The translations under genes were made by a program, and so were the position numbers. A model generated the notes under the pieces. That model ran no database searches. It had not been told where the DNA came from and saw only the letters and a program-made list of their open reading frames with translations. A stretch of DNA of 64,000 nucleotides from Sediminihaliea albiluteola (GTDB lineage Bacteria; Pseudomonadota; Gammaproteobacteria; Pseudomonadales; Halieaceae): NCBI RefSeq assembly GCF_014077625.1, contig NZ_JACFXU010000018.1, forward strand, positions 124,001 through 188,000, given 5' to 3'. Below are positions 26,437 through 34,921 of this stretch, one piece after another (position 1 is the stretch's first letter; each line of letters opens with the position of its first letter).

Positions 26437-28020
26437 ATGACAGCTCCGGATATGATGAGTAAAACCGTACCCCAAGTGGTGGCGGAGGCAGCAATAAAGC
26501 ACGGTGACAGCCTTGCTCTACGCGATGGTAGCGTTGAGCTAAGCTACACTGAGATTAACCAAGCCCGTTTGCAGGCCGCCCGAGCCCTAGCGGCAAAAGG
26601 CTTGCGCAAGGGCGATTGCATCGCCATCTGGGCACCTAATATGTACCAGTGGATCATCACTGCATTGGGTGCACAAACTTTGGGTGGCGTGATGGTGCCG
26701 CTCAATACCCGCCTCAAGGGCAGCGAAGCTGCCTATATTTTGCGCAGCAGTGGCGCGCGCTGGCTGTTCACAGTGCCAGAGTTTTTGGGCAACCATTACC
26801 CAGACATGTTGCAGGGCGAAGACCTGCCAGCTCTAGAAGGGATGGTCATGCTGGAAGGAAGCGAGGTCAAAGGCACTGAGTCCTGGACAGACTTTCTGGC
26901 TCATGCCGAAGCGGTTGAAGAAGCCGAGGTTGAGGCGCGAGCAGCAGAACTGGACCCGCAAGATACCCTCGATATTTTATTTACCTCTGGCACCACCGGC
27001 AGCCCCAAAGGTGTGATTACTAGTCATGCCCAAAACTTACAGAGCTTTGCTATTTGGAGTGCCACCGTTGGCTTGGGCGCAGATGATAATTATTTGATTA
27101 TCAATCCATTTTTCCACGCCTTTGGCTATAAGGCGGGCTGGTTAGCAGCGCTGATCAGCGGCGCCTGCATATTGCCGGTACGCAGTTTTGATGTCGATGC
27201 TGTGCTCGAGCAGATTGCTCGGGATCGCGTGTCGGTAATCCCAGGGCCGCCGACAATTTATCAGTCGCTGCTGGCACACCCGCGGCGGGAAGACTACGAT
27301 TTAAGCAGTTTACGCCTTGCGGTGACTGGAGCTGCACCGGTGCCGGTGTCGCTCGTTAAGCAGATGCGCGAAGTGCTCGGTTTCCAAACAGTAGTGACAG
27401 CCTACGGCCTCACTGAAACCTGTGGTGTGGTATCCATCTGTCGCCCTGATGATAGCGCAGAGCGTATCTCACACACTTCTGGTCGTGCGATGCCAGGTGT
27501 GGAAATGAAATGTGTCGATAGCGAAGGCAATACGGTCCCTGCTGGTGAAGAAGGCGAGATCTGGTGCCGTGGCTTTAACGTGATGCAGGGCTACCTCGAT
27601 AGCCCAGAGGAAACTGCCGCCACCATGAGCGATGATGGCTGGTTGAAGACCGGTGATGTAGGCGTGATGGATGAAGATGGCTATGTGCGCATCACCGACC
27701 GCATCAAGGACATGTTTATTGTCGGCGGTTTTAACTGCTACCCGGCAGAAATCGAAAACATTTTGTGCAACATGCCCGGCGTGGCCCGTGCCGCTGTAAT
27801 TGGTGCGCCAGATGAACGCTTGGGTGAAGTGGCCCGCGCTTACCTGGTGCTGGTTGATGGCGTGACGCTGGATGAGGCTGAGGTCATTGCTTGGTCTAGG
27901 CAAAATATGGCGAACTATAAAGTCCCACGCTCAGTGCGCTTTTTAGACGCGTTGCCGGTGAATGCTGGCGGCAAAGTGCTAAAAAATGAACTGCGCGACA
28001 TGATGGTTGCAGAGGGTTGA
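26437..28020 (+). CDS. fadD3: FadD3-like HIP:CoA ligase (AMP-binding)
   Basis: About 527 aa. The start ATG at 26437 is chosen because AGGA stands nine bases upstream; in-frame starts back to 26392 lack one. FadD3 activates 3a-alpha-H-4-alpha(3'-propanoate)-7a-beta-methylhexahydro-1,5-indanedione (HIP), the steroid C/D-ring fragment, to HIP-CoA. Visible motifs are FTSGTTGSPKG, TAYGLTETCG, GWLKTGDVG, DRIKDMFIVGGFNCYPAEIE and the catalytic Lys in NAGGKVLK. The assignment to HIP rests mainly on context: it heads a train containing ipdA, ipdB and ipdC. Its stop overlaps the start of the next gene. Confidence 0.82.
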   Translation: MTAPDMMSKTVPQVVAEAAIKHGDSLALRDGSVELSYTEINQARLQAARALAAKGLRKGDCIAIWAPNMYQWIITALGAQTLGGVMVPLNTRLKGSEAAYILRSSGARWLFTVPEFLGNHYPDMLQGEDLPALEGMVMLEGSEVKGTESWTDFLAHAEAVEEAEVEARAAELDPQDTLDILFTSGTTGSPKGVITSHAQNLQSFAIWSATVGLGADDNYLIINPFFHAFGYKAGWLAALISGACILPVRSFDVDAVLEQIARDRVSVIPGPPTIYQSLLAHPRREDYDLSSLRLAVTGAAPVPVSLVKQMREVLGFQTVVTAYGLTETCGVVSICRPDDSAERISHTSGRAMPGVEMKCVDSEGNTVPAGEEGEIWCRGFNVMQGYLDSPEETAATMSDDGWLKTGDVGVMDEDGYVRITDRIKDMFIVGGFNCYPAEIENILCNMPGVARAAVIGAPDERLGEVARAYLVLVDGVTLDEAEVIAWSRQNMANYKVPRSVRFLDALPVNAGGKVLKNELRDMMVAEG

Positions 28021-28496
28021 GTAACCCCGTTGCCATTGATAGCCACCTGTATTTGGATGAGGTGGACCATCAGATTATCGCTTTGCTGCGAGAAGATGGC
28101 CGTCTACCCTTTCGTGCTATTGCGCGGCAGCTGGGCTTGACCGAGGCAACGGTGCGCGGGCGTGTCAGACGCCTCGAGGACTCCAACACTATGCGAGTGG
28201 TGGCCGTCACAGATATCGAAGTGTCTGGCTACAACATGTTATTGTCAGTCGGTGTGCAGGTGGAAAATCGCACGCCAGAAAGTGTGGCGAGAAGTATGGC
28301 GGAGATTCCAGAGGTTTTCTCCGTCAACGTGGTGGTGGGGACGCACGATATCGAAGCCCTCGTTGTGGCCGAAGATCAGGCTGCACTGCATACACTGTTA
28401 TCGGACCGTTTGGCGAAACTGCCAGGGGTGCGGCGCCTGACGCCATCATTAGCCGTAGATGTACTTAAGAATCAGCCTGACTGGGTGCCATTGTGA
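28017..28496 (+). CDS. Lrp/AsnC-family regulator 1 of the steroid operon
   Basis: 159 aa. N-terminal winged HTH (about 12-60: DHQIIALLREDGRLPFRAIARQ and LTEATVRGRVRRLE) and C-terminal RAM/ligand-sensing domain (about 75-150). The start is TTG inside the overlap TTGA with the fadD3 stop; no ATG or GTG lies nearby in frame, and a later TTG at 28053 is an alternative. AsnC-type proteins bind small ligands and act as dimers to octamers. Its place inside the operon suggests it controls this pathway, perhaps sensing an acyl-CoA. No TetR-type KstR2 gene is present in the window. Confidence 0.85.
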   Translation: MSNPVAIDSHLYLDEVDHQIIALLREDGRLPFRAIARQLGLTEATVRGRVRRLEDSNTMRVVAVTDIEVSGYNMLLSVGVQVENRTPESVARSMAEIPEVFSVNVVVGTHDIEALVVAEDQAALHTLLSDRLAKLPGVRRLTPSLAVDVLKNQPDWVPL

Positions 28497-28960
28497 CCCG
28501 GCGCAGGTTGGACGATGTGGATCGCGCGATCGTCAATCGATTGTCTCAGGATGCGCGTACCAGTAACCGCCAGATTGCTGCAGAGCTGGGTGTCACCGAA
28601 GGTACAGTGCGCGCCCGCGTGAAGCGGATGGAGGAAAAGAAACAGATTCGTATTACCGCCTTCACCAATATCGATCGCTTCCGCGATGTGTGCTTGGCCT
28701 ATATTTGGGTTGAGGTTGAGCGCACTTCACAGGTGCGGGAGGTGGCTCGCAAGATGGCGACCATCCGCGAATTGGGCTTTGTCGGCGAAATGTTAGGCCG
28801 TTCAGATATACTCGCCATTACTATGGTGCGCGATCACGAGCACTTGGCGGAATTTGTTTACGGTCAAATCAGTTCGATTCCAGGAGTGCGTCGTACCGAA
28901 AGCACTTTAGGGGTCAATTTTGTGAAACACGATTACCGCATGGCGCGGATCGTTCAGTAA
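28493..28960 (+). CDS. Lrp/AsnC-family regulator 2 of the steroid operon
   Basis: 155 aa with a GTG start overlapping the previous stop (GTGA), so the two regulators are translationally coupled. Winged HTH (about 5-50: DRAIVNRLSQDARTSNRQIA and VTEGTVRARVKRMEE) and RAM domain (about 65-145). The two proteins resemble each other in layout (for example xTExTVRxRVxRxE) and probably arose by duplication; coupled synthesis would favour a heteromer, which is inference. ipdA begins 37 bp downstream. Confidence 0.87.
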   Translation: MTRRRLDDVDRAIVNRLSQDARTSNRQIAAELGVTEGTVRARVKRMEEKKQIRITAFTNIDRFRDVCLAYIWVEVERTSQVREVARKMATIRELGFVGEMLGRSDILAITMVRDHEHLAEFVYGQISSIPGVRRTESTLGVNFVKHDYRMARIVQ

Positions 28961-28997
28961 CGCTCATAGCAACGTGTAATGTAATCAGGGAACAGTT

Positions 28998-29873
28998 ATG
29001 GACAAACGACTCAGCGCCGCGGACGCGGTAGCACAGATTAGCGACGGCATGACCATCGGCATGGGTGGTTGGGGGCCACGGCGCAAGCCGATGGCGCTAG
29101 TGCGGGAAATCCTGCGCTCCGACCTTAAAGACTTGACCATCGTAGCCTACGGTGGCGCCGATGTTGGCATGCTCTGCGCTTCAGGCAAAGTGAAGAAGGT
29201 TATTTTTGCCTTCGTATCACTGGACTTTATTCCTCTGGAGCCCTATTTCCGTCAGGCACGTCAGAACGGTGCCGTTGAAGTGATGGAAATTGACGAAGGC
29301 ATGCTGCTGCTGGGCTTGCGCGCAGCGGCATGGGGCATGCCTTACATTCCTACAGAAGTGGGCCTGGGTACAGACGTGATCACTCACAACCCAGAAATTA
29401 AAGTAATCGACAGCCCCTACGATGACAAAGAGTGGGTTGCCATGCCTGCGATTAAGCTGGATGTGGCTCTGATTCACGCCGATCGCGCCGATGCTCGCGG
29501 TGTTTGTCAAATCGAAGGACCAGACCACTACTTAGATGACTGGTTTGTGCGCGCAGCAGACACCACTATTGTGTCCTGCGAAGAAATTGTCGATACCGAT
29601 TATTTCCACGACCCAATCCGTGCCCGTCAAGTGTTCTGGGAGCGCAGCGAGACTACCACTGTGGTTGAAATTCCCGGTGGTGCCCACCCGAGCTCCTGCA
29701 ATCCGCAGTACGGCTTTGACGTGCCACACTTTAAGACCTACGTCGCAAGCGCTAAAGAAGAGGGTGGCTTTGCCGCCTACTGTGAGAAGTTCTTGGGCAA
29801 AGATGAAGCAGAATACCAAGAGCGCGTGGGTGGCCTAGACGCTATCCGCAATATCGCATTACCCATTTACTAA
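28998..29873 (+). CDS. ipdA: IpdA-like alpha subunit of COCHEA-CoA hydrolase (CoA-transferase fold)
   Basis: 291 aa (mycobacterial IpdA is about the same length). The fold is that of class I CoA-transferase alpha subunits: DGMTIGMGGWGPRRKPMALV near the N-terminus, VAYGGADVGML, and a conserved acidic patch EIDEGMLLLGLRAAAWGMPYIPT around residues 98-120. In M. tuberculosis IpdA/IpdB do not transfer CoA but open the last steroid ring by hydrolysing a cyclic beta-diketone CoA ester. The next gene, 20 bp downstream, encodes the partner IpdB. Confidence 0.87.
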   Translation: MDKRLSAADAVAQISDGMTIGMGGWGPRRKPMALVREILRSDLKDLTIVAYGGADVGMLCASGKVKKVIFAFVSLDFIPLEPYFRQARQNGAVEVMEIDEGMLLLGLRAAAWGMPYIPTEVGLGTDVITHNPEIKVIDSPYDDKEWVAMPAIKLDVALIHADRADARGVCQIEGPDHYLDDWFVRAADTTIVSCEEIVDTDYFHDPIRARQVFWERSETTTVVEIPGGAHPSSCNPQYGFDVPHFKTYVASAKEEGGFAAYCEKFLGKDEAEYQERVGGLDAIRNIALPIY

Positions 29874-29893
29874 ACGGCGAAGGAGTTAATACC

Positions 29894-30694
29894 ATGACCG
29901 CAGCAACAGAATATACCCTTGCCGAATTGTGCATCGTGGCCTGTGCCGAAGCATTTCGTGACGATGGTGAAAAACTCGCAACTGGCATTGGCGTGGTTCC
30001 TCGCCTGGCCGCTAGCTTGGCAATGAAAACCTTTAACCCCGATATGATGATGACGGATTCCGAAGCATTTATGCTGAGCGAGCCCAACCCACTGGGTGAT
30101 CGCGGCGCGGACTTCGTGCAGAAGAATGAGTCGTGGATGGGTTTTTCACGCATTTTTGACAACGTGTGGGGCCGCAAGCGTCACGCCATGCTTGGACCCA
30201 CTCAGATTGACCGTTTTGGCCAGACCAACACCTCAGCTCTGGGCGGTACCTATGAGCAGCCCAAAGTGATGATGCTGGGCGCACGGGGTTTCCCTGGCAA
30301 CTCAATTTCGCACCGCAACAGCTTCTTTGTGCCCTCGCACAATACGCGTGTATTCATCGAAGGCGAGTGTGATTACGTTTCCTCTATCGGTTACAACCCA
30401 GCCCGTCTACCAAAAGGTCACAGCTTGGAAGATGTGGACATTCACCGCATCGTTACCGACCTCTGTGTGATGGACTTCGGCGGCCCCGATCATCAACTGC
30501 GCGTGCTTTCACTTCACCCTGGGGTGACAGCGGAGCAGGTGAAGGAAAATACTGGCTTTGAACTGTGCATGCCGGAAAACCTGCCCACCACAGCTGCGCC
30601 AACCGTAGAGCAGTTGGAAATTATCGCCGGTTTGGATCCGCACAATCAGCGGGCCTACCAGATCAAAGATAACCCACCCGGAAACCGCGGCTAA
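29894..30694 (+). CDS. ipdB: IpdB-like beta subunit of COCHEA-CoA hydrolase
   Basis: 266 aa. It has the class I CoA-transferase beta-subunit fold (TGIGVVPRLAASLA, PDMMMTDSEAFMLSE, MLGPTQIDRFGQTNTS, GARGFPGNS, DLCVMDF). It pairs with IpdA in steroid ring C/D degradation; the AGGAG ribosome site at the gap shows separate initiation right after ipdA. The context with fadD3, ipdC and an echA20-like gene is what distinguishes it from ordinary acetoacetate- or glutaconate-CoA transferases. Confidence 0.86.
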   Translation: MTAATEYTLAELCIVACAEAFRDDGEKLATGIGVVPRLAASLAMKTFNPDMMMTDSEAFMLSEPNPLGDRGADFVQKNESWMGFSRIFDNVWGRKRHAMLGPTQIDRFGQTNTSALGGTYEQPKVMMLGARGFPGNSISHRNSFFVPSHNTRVFIEGECDYVSSIGYNPARLPKGHSLEDVDIHRIVTDLCVMDFGGPDHQLRVLSLHPGVTAEQVKENTGFELCMPENLPTTAAPTVEQLEIIAGLDPHNQRAYQIKDNPPGNRG

Positions 30695-30711
30695 AAAGGT
30701 GCGTTGAAAGT

Positions 30712-31785
30712 ATGAACTTGGATACCCGTCTCACCGAGTTACTAGGTTGCCGCTACCCCATTGTGCAAACCGCAATGGGCTGGGTGGCAGATCCCAATCT
30801 AGTGGCCGGAAGTTGTAATGCCGGAGGCTTTGGCTTTTTGGCTGGCGCCACCATTCCGCCGCAGGAAATGGAGCGCGACATACTGCGTGTGAAGGAACTG
30901 ACCGATAAGCCTTTCGGGGTTAACTTCCACATGTACCAGCCCAACGCGGCCGACATCGTGGATATGGTCATTCGCCACGGAGTGCGCGCAGTGTCTTACT
31001 CGCGTTCGCCGGGTCCCGAGTTCATCCGCAAGTTAAAAGATGCCGGTGTGGTCTGCATGCCAACTGTCGGCTTGCCCAAGCACGCCATCAAAGCCGTTGA
31101 ATTAGGCGCTGATGTGGTGACGGTGCAGGGCGGCGAAGGCGGCGGTCATACCGGTGCTGTACCGACAACGCTACTGATTCCGCAGGTCATTGATGCGGTG
31201 GGCGGCAAAGTCCCCGTAGTGGCCGCAGGTGGCTTCAAAGATGGTCGCGGTTTAGTTGCGGCCATGGCTTGGGGCGCCGACGGCATTGCCATGGGTACGC
31301 GCTTTTTGCTGACTAAGGAAAGCCCGGTACCCAACGCAACTCTGGAGCGTTATCTAGCCTGTAAAGATCCGGCGCAGATTATTCGTTCGACAGCGATGGA
31401 CGGCTTGCCACAGCGCATGATTATGAACGAGCTGCTAGCCGAGCTAGAAAAAGCTGGAGCACTGAAGAAATTATGGATTGCCATCCAAAATGGCTTGGCT
31501 TTTCGTAAGCACACCGGAGCAAGCCTTGGCAGCCTGCTTAAGTCTGCAGTGGCGATGCGCGGTGCTGGCGACTTGACTGCCGCCCAGGCCATTATGTCGG
31601 CTAACGCGCCGATGATTATTCAGAAAGCAATGGTTGACGGCCACCCCGAGGAGGGCGTTTTGCCCAGCGGGCAAGTGGCAGGTGTCATCGATACTTTGCT
31701 GAGCTGTGAAGAGCTGATTAGCGGTATTGCCGCAGAGGCGGAGCAGCGTTTAGCGCAGCTTGCCGCGCGCGCCGCAACTAACTAA
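30712..31785 (+). CDS. ipdC: IpdC-like flavin oxidoreductase (nitronate monooxygenase family)
   Basis: 357 aa TIM-barrel protein of the nitronate monooxygenase/2-nitropropane dioxygenase family. FMN-binding features are VQTAMGWVADPNLVAGSCNAGGFGFLAG at the N-terminus, VTVQGGEGGGHTG (about 140-152) and VPVVAAGGFKDGRGLVAAMAWGADGIAMGTRF (about 163-195). Plain nitronate oxidation is unlikely here: the homolog IpdC in the mycobacterial cholesterol pathway acts as a flavin-dependent oxidoreductase on a ring C/D CoA ester. Its stop is 10 bp before the next start. Confidence 0.82.
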   Translation: MNLDTRLTELLGCRYPIVQTAMGWVADPNLVAGSCNAGGFGFLAGATIPPQEMERDILRVKELTDKPFGVNFHMYQPNAADIVDMVIRHGVRAVSYSRSPGPEFIRKLKDAGVVCMPTVGLPKHAIKAVELGADVVTVQGGEGGGHTGAVPTTLLIPQVIDAVGGKVPVVAAGGFKDGRGLVAAMAWGADGIAMGTRFLLTKESPVPNATLERYLACKDPAQIIRSTAMDGLPQRMIMNELLAELEKAGALKKLWIAIQNGLAFRKHTGASLGSLLKSAVAMRGAGDLTAAQAIMSANAPMIIQKAMVDGHPEEGVLPSGQVAGVIDTLLSCEELISGIAAEAEQRLAQLAARAATN

Positions 31786-31795
31786 GGAAGAGACA

Positions 31796-32548
31796 ATGAC
31801 AGCAGTGTTTAACACAAGTATCAGCGAAGGTATTGCCGAGCTGGTACTGAACAAGCCACCAGTAAATGCTTTTGATTCAGCGGGCTGGTTTGCCATTGCG
31901 GCAGAGATTGACGCACTGGGTGCAAACGATGAGGTGAATGTGATTGTCATCGCCGCAGAAGGTAAAGGCTTTTGCGCCGGCGTTGATATCAAAGAGTTGG
32001 CCGCTGAACCTAACCGTATTGTCGATGTAAACAAGGGCAACTACGAAACTTTCCGTGCTATTCACCGCAATCCCAAGCCAGTCATTATTGCCCTGCACGG
32101 CTTTGTGCTCGGTGGTGGTATTGGCATGGCTGGCGCTGCCGATATCTTGGTAGCTTCTGACTGTGCCCGCTTTGGTGTACCCGAAATCGATCGCGGCGCG
32201 ATGGGTGGCGGCGCTCACTTGCAGCGTCTGTTCCCCGTGCAAAAAGTCCGCTACATGTACTTCACCGGTGAGTTCATTGATGCCGCTGAAGCTTACCGCT
32301 TAGGTGCCATCGAAAAAGTCGTTCCCCGCGATGAGTTGCGTGATGCTGCTCGGGAAATTGCCGCCAAGATAGCTGCCAAGTCTCCGGCCATGGTGAAGCT
32401 CGCCAAAGAGGCGCTGACCGGTATTGAAGACGGCAACCTGGAAGACAAATATCGTTGGGAGCAGGGCTTCACCCTAGAAGCCTACACCATGGGCGATTCG
32501 CAGGAATCCCGCGATGCCTTCGTACAAAAACGCGATGCTAAGTTTTAA
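31796..32548 (+). CDS. echA20: EchA20-like ring-D-opening crotonase
   Basis: 250 aa from the ATG preceded by AAGGAAGAG; an in-frame start at 31760 lies within the previous gene and is rejected. Crotonase fold: oxyanion-hole segments EGKGFCAGVDIKEL (about 57-70) and ALHGFVLGGGIGMAGAADI (about 99-117), then EIDRGAMGGGAHLQRLFP. EchA20 in M. tuberculosis hydrolytically opens ring D of HIEC-CoA to give COCHEA-CoA, the IpdAB substrate. I infer this role from operon position; a simple enoyl-CoA hydratase is the alternative. Confidence 0.78.
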   Translation: MTAVFNTSISEGIAELVLNKPPVNAFDSAGWFAIAAEIDALGANDEVNVIVIAAEGKGFCAGVDIKELAAEPNRIVDVNKGNYETFRAIHRNPKPVIIALHGFVLGGGIGMAGAADILVASDCARFGVPEIDRGAMGGGAHLQRLFPVQKVRYMYFTGEFIDAAEAYRLGAIEKVVPRDELRDAAREIAAKIAAKSPAMVKLAKEALTGIEDGNLEDKYRWEQGFTLEAYTMGDSQESRDAFVQKRDAKF

Positions 32549-32560
32549 TACGGACCAGAT

Positions 32561-33724
32561 ATGAAGCTGAACTTTACAGAGCAACAAAACGCCTTTCGCG
32601 AGGAAATCCGCACGTGGCTGGCTGAGAATGTGCCAGCGGAGCCGCTGAAAACCTTCGACACTGAGGAAGGCTTCCAGCAGCACCGCGAGTGGGAAGCCAC
32701 TTTGAATAAAGGTCGCTGGGGCATGGTGACCTGGCCAGAAGATCTCGGTGGTCGCGCCTGCGATCTCATTGAATGGCTGATTTTTGAAGAAGAGTACTAC
32801 CGCGCTGGCGCGCCTTTGCGCGTTAACCAGAACGGTATTTTCCTGCTTGGCCCCACCTTGATGGAGTACGGCACACAGGAGCAAAAAGAGCGCTTCCTGC
32901 CTCGCATGGCCACCGGCGAAGACGTCTGGGCCCAAGGTTGGTCTGAGCCCAATGCAGGCTCTGATATGGCGGCGATCCGCTCCACTGCCAAGCGCGAAGG
33001 CGACAAATACATCATCAATGGTCAAAAAACCTGGTCTACCCGTGCGGTATGGGCTGACTGGTTGTTTGGCATGTTCCGCACTGATCCCGAGTCTGAGCGC
33101 CATCGCGGTTTGACCTTTATTTTGGTGCCCCTCGATACACCCGGAATCACCGTGCGCCCAATCCCTCAACTAGACGGTCTGCCAGGTTTTGCCGAAATCT
33201 TCTTTGATAATGTCGAAGTGGATGTCAGCAACCGCCTCGGTGATGAAGGTGCTGGTTGGAGTGTGGCCATGGCCACTGCCGGTTTTGAGCGCGGCTTGAT
33301 GTTGCGTTCACCTGCGCGCTTCCAAGAGACCGCGCGCCGCTTGGTCGAGCTCTATCGTGCTAATCAGGCTTCAGCGGATCGCGACCCAGGGGTTCGCGAT
33401 GCGGTGATTCGCGCCTGGATGGATGCCGAGAGCTACTGCTTGAGCACTTACCAGACAGCTTGCCGCTTGAGCCAAGGTGGCAAAATTGGCGCTGAGTCCT
33501 CCACTAACAAGATCTTCTGGTCAGAGCTAGACCAGAACATGCACGGCACTGCGATGAGTCTGCTGGGCGCTAGGGCAGAATTGCTGCCTCACGCACCGGA
33601 TGCTCAGGGTGTCGGCACTTGGCTGGATGGCTGGATGTTTGCTCAGTCTGGGCCGATCTATGCTGGTACCAACGAAATTCAACGCAATATCATCGCCGAG
33701 CGTATGCTGGGCATGCCGCGCTAG
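32561..33724 (+). CDS. fadE30: FadE30-like acyl-CoA dehydrogenase
   Basis: 387 aa, the length of mycobacterial FadE30. FAD-dependent alpha,beta-dehydrogenation of an acyl-CoA. The family pattern is clear: WPEDLGGRA (about 65), QGWSEPNAGSDMAAIRSTA (about 125-145), INGQKTWSTRA, and the C-terminal GPIYAGTNEIQRNIIAERMLGMPR. FadE30 takes the propionyl side chain of HIP-CoA-type esters; the assignment is by operon position after the fadD3-ipdABC-echA20 set. It is followed, 21 bp later, by a second dehydrogenase gene. Confidence 0.78.
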   Translation: MKLNFTEQQNAFREEIRTWLAENVPAEPLKTFDTEEGFQQHREWEATLNKGRWGMVTWPEDLGGRACDLIEWLIFEEEYYRAGAPLRVNQNGIFLLGPTLMEYGTQEQKERFLPRMATGEDVWAQGWSEPNAGSDMAAIRSTAKREGDKYIINGQKTWSTRAVWADWLFGMFRTDPESERHRGLTFILVPLDTPGITVRPIPQLDGLPGFAEIFFDNVEVDVSNRLGDEGAGWSVAMATAGFERGLMLRSPARFQETARRLVELYRANQASADRDPGVRDAVIRAWMDAESYCLSTYQTACRLSQGGKIGAESSTNKIFWSELDQNMHGTAMSLLGARAELLPHAPDAQGVGTWLDGWMFAQSGPIYAGTNEIQRNIIAERMLGMPR

Positions 33725-33745
33725 GTTTTTTTAAAGAGAATCACT

Positions 33746-34792
33746 ATGGATTTTACATTTAGCGAAGACCAGCTCCTGTTCCGCGATTCGGTGCGGGATT
33801 TTCTGGTCAATGAAGTGACCCCAGAGCGAGTGCGTGCCAGCTGGGAAAAGGATGACGGCCGCGATGCAGAACTGTGGCAGCAACTGGCCGAGCTGGGTTT
33901 ATGCGGAATGACCGTGCCTGAAGACTTTGGCGGTCTGGGCATGAACGAACTGGACTTTGTGCTGCTGGCCCAGGAGTGCGGTTATGTGGCACTGCCTGAG
34001 CCGCTGGTCAATACGGCTTTAGTTGCGGTACCTGTACTGAGCCGGCTAGGTGGCGAAGCTGCCAGCGAATACTTGCCGCGTATTGCCAGCGGTGAATTGC
34101 GCGTGGCTGTTGGCTGTAGCGAAAATGGCTTGGTCGAAGATGCAGCTCAGGCCGGCCTGTTGCTGTGGGCTGAGCCAGAGGCATTTTATGTGCTGACTGC
34201 CGAGCAATTCAGCACACGCTACAACCCCTCAGTCGACCCTTCGCGACGTTTATATGCCGTAGAGCTGGGCAGTGATGCTAAGCCTGTGGCCACTGGCGAT
34301 CAGGCCCAAGCCTTGTATCAGGCGGTCTTGGATCGCGGTGCACTGGGCGCCGCTGCTCAGGCACTGGGCTTGGCCCAGCGCATGATAGACATCTCTGTGC
34401 AGTACAGCTCAGAGCGCCAGCAGTTTGGCAAGCCGATTGGCAGCTTCCAAGCAGTGAAGCACCACATGGCCAACGTGGCGGTGCGTTTGGAATATGCCAA
34501 AGCGCCGGTACACCGCGCCGCTTATGCCTTGGCAGAAGATGCCGCGGGCGCCAGTGAGGCAGTGTCCCACGCCAAGCTGGTAGCTTGTGAAGCAGCTAAT
34601 TTAGCCGCTAAAAACAGCATTCAGGTGCACGGCGCAATGGGCTATACCTGGGAAGTAGATCTGCACATTTTCATGAAGAAAGCCTGGGCCCTTGCAGGTA
34701 GCTTTGGTGATACCGGCTTCCACAAGCAGCGCATCGCCGAGCATATCTTTGCCGACGGCGCAGCGCTCGGTGCGGGAACGACCTTTGCGTAA
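33746..34792 (+). CDS. Acyl-CoA dehydrogenase subunit, short form
   Basis: 348 aa, shorter than the usual 380-400. The N-terminal alpha domain (TFSEDQLLFRDSVRDFL, VPEDFGGLGMNELD) and C-terminal helices (SERQQFGKPIGSFQAVKHHMANVAV, IQVHGAMGYTWEVDLH, FMKKAWAL) are intact; the middle beta-domain is abbreviated. In steroid degraders such short proteins pair with a full-length partner in alpha2beta2 dehydrogenases, so the gene just upstream is the likely partner. Substrate uncertain. Confidence 0.8.
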   Translation: MDFTFSEDQLLFRDSVRDFLVNEVTPERVRASWEKDDGRDAELWQQLAELGLCGMTVPEDFGGLGMNELDFVLLAQECGYVALPEPLVNTALVAVPVLSRLGGEAASEYLPRIASGELRVAVGCSENGLVEDAAQAGLLLWAEPEAFYVLTAEQFSTRYNPSVDPSRRLYAVELGSDAKPVATGDQAQALYQAVLDRGALGAAAQALGLAQRMIDISVQYSSERQQFGKPIGSFQAVKHHMANVAVRLEYAKAPVHRAAYALAEDAAGASEAVSHAKLVACEAANLAAKNSIQVHGAMGYTWEVDLHIFMKKAWALAGSFGDTGFHKQRIAEHIFADGAALGAGTTFA

Positions 34793-34921
34793 CAAGCTGT
34801 CGAGTGTTTAAGCCACTAGAGTGGGCTGACACTGGCGACAGTCGCGCAGAATAATTGTGACAGACAGCGGTAGATAGTTATCGCTGCTGCTTTGAATTGA
34901 CGTTTTGAGAGGAAGCAAACC

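Noticed and set aside
28998-30694. Annotation as an acetoacetate or glutaconate CoA-transferase
   Set aside because: The fold is shared, but the neighbours (fadD3, ipdC, echA20-like) indicate the ring-opening hydrolase IpdAB.
30712-31785. Annotation as a nitroalkane-oxidising nitronate monooxygenase
   Set aside because: The fold fits, but the position between ipdB and the crotonase in a steroid operon favours the IpdC role.
32474-33169. 231-codon open frame opposite the FadE30-like gene
   Set aside because: Antisense shadow of a complete acyl-CoA dehydrogenase; no ribosome site or recognisable domain.
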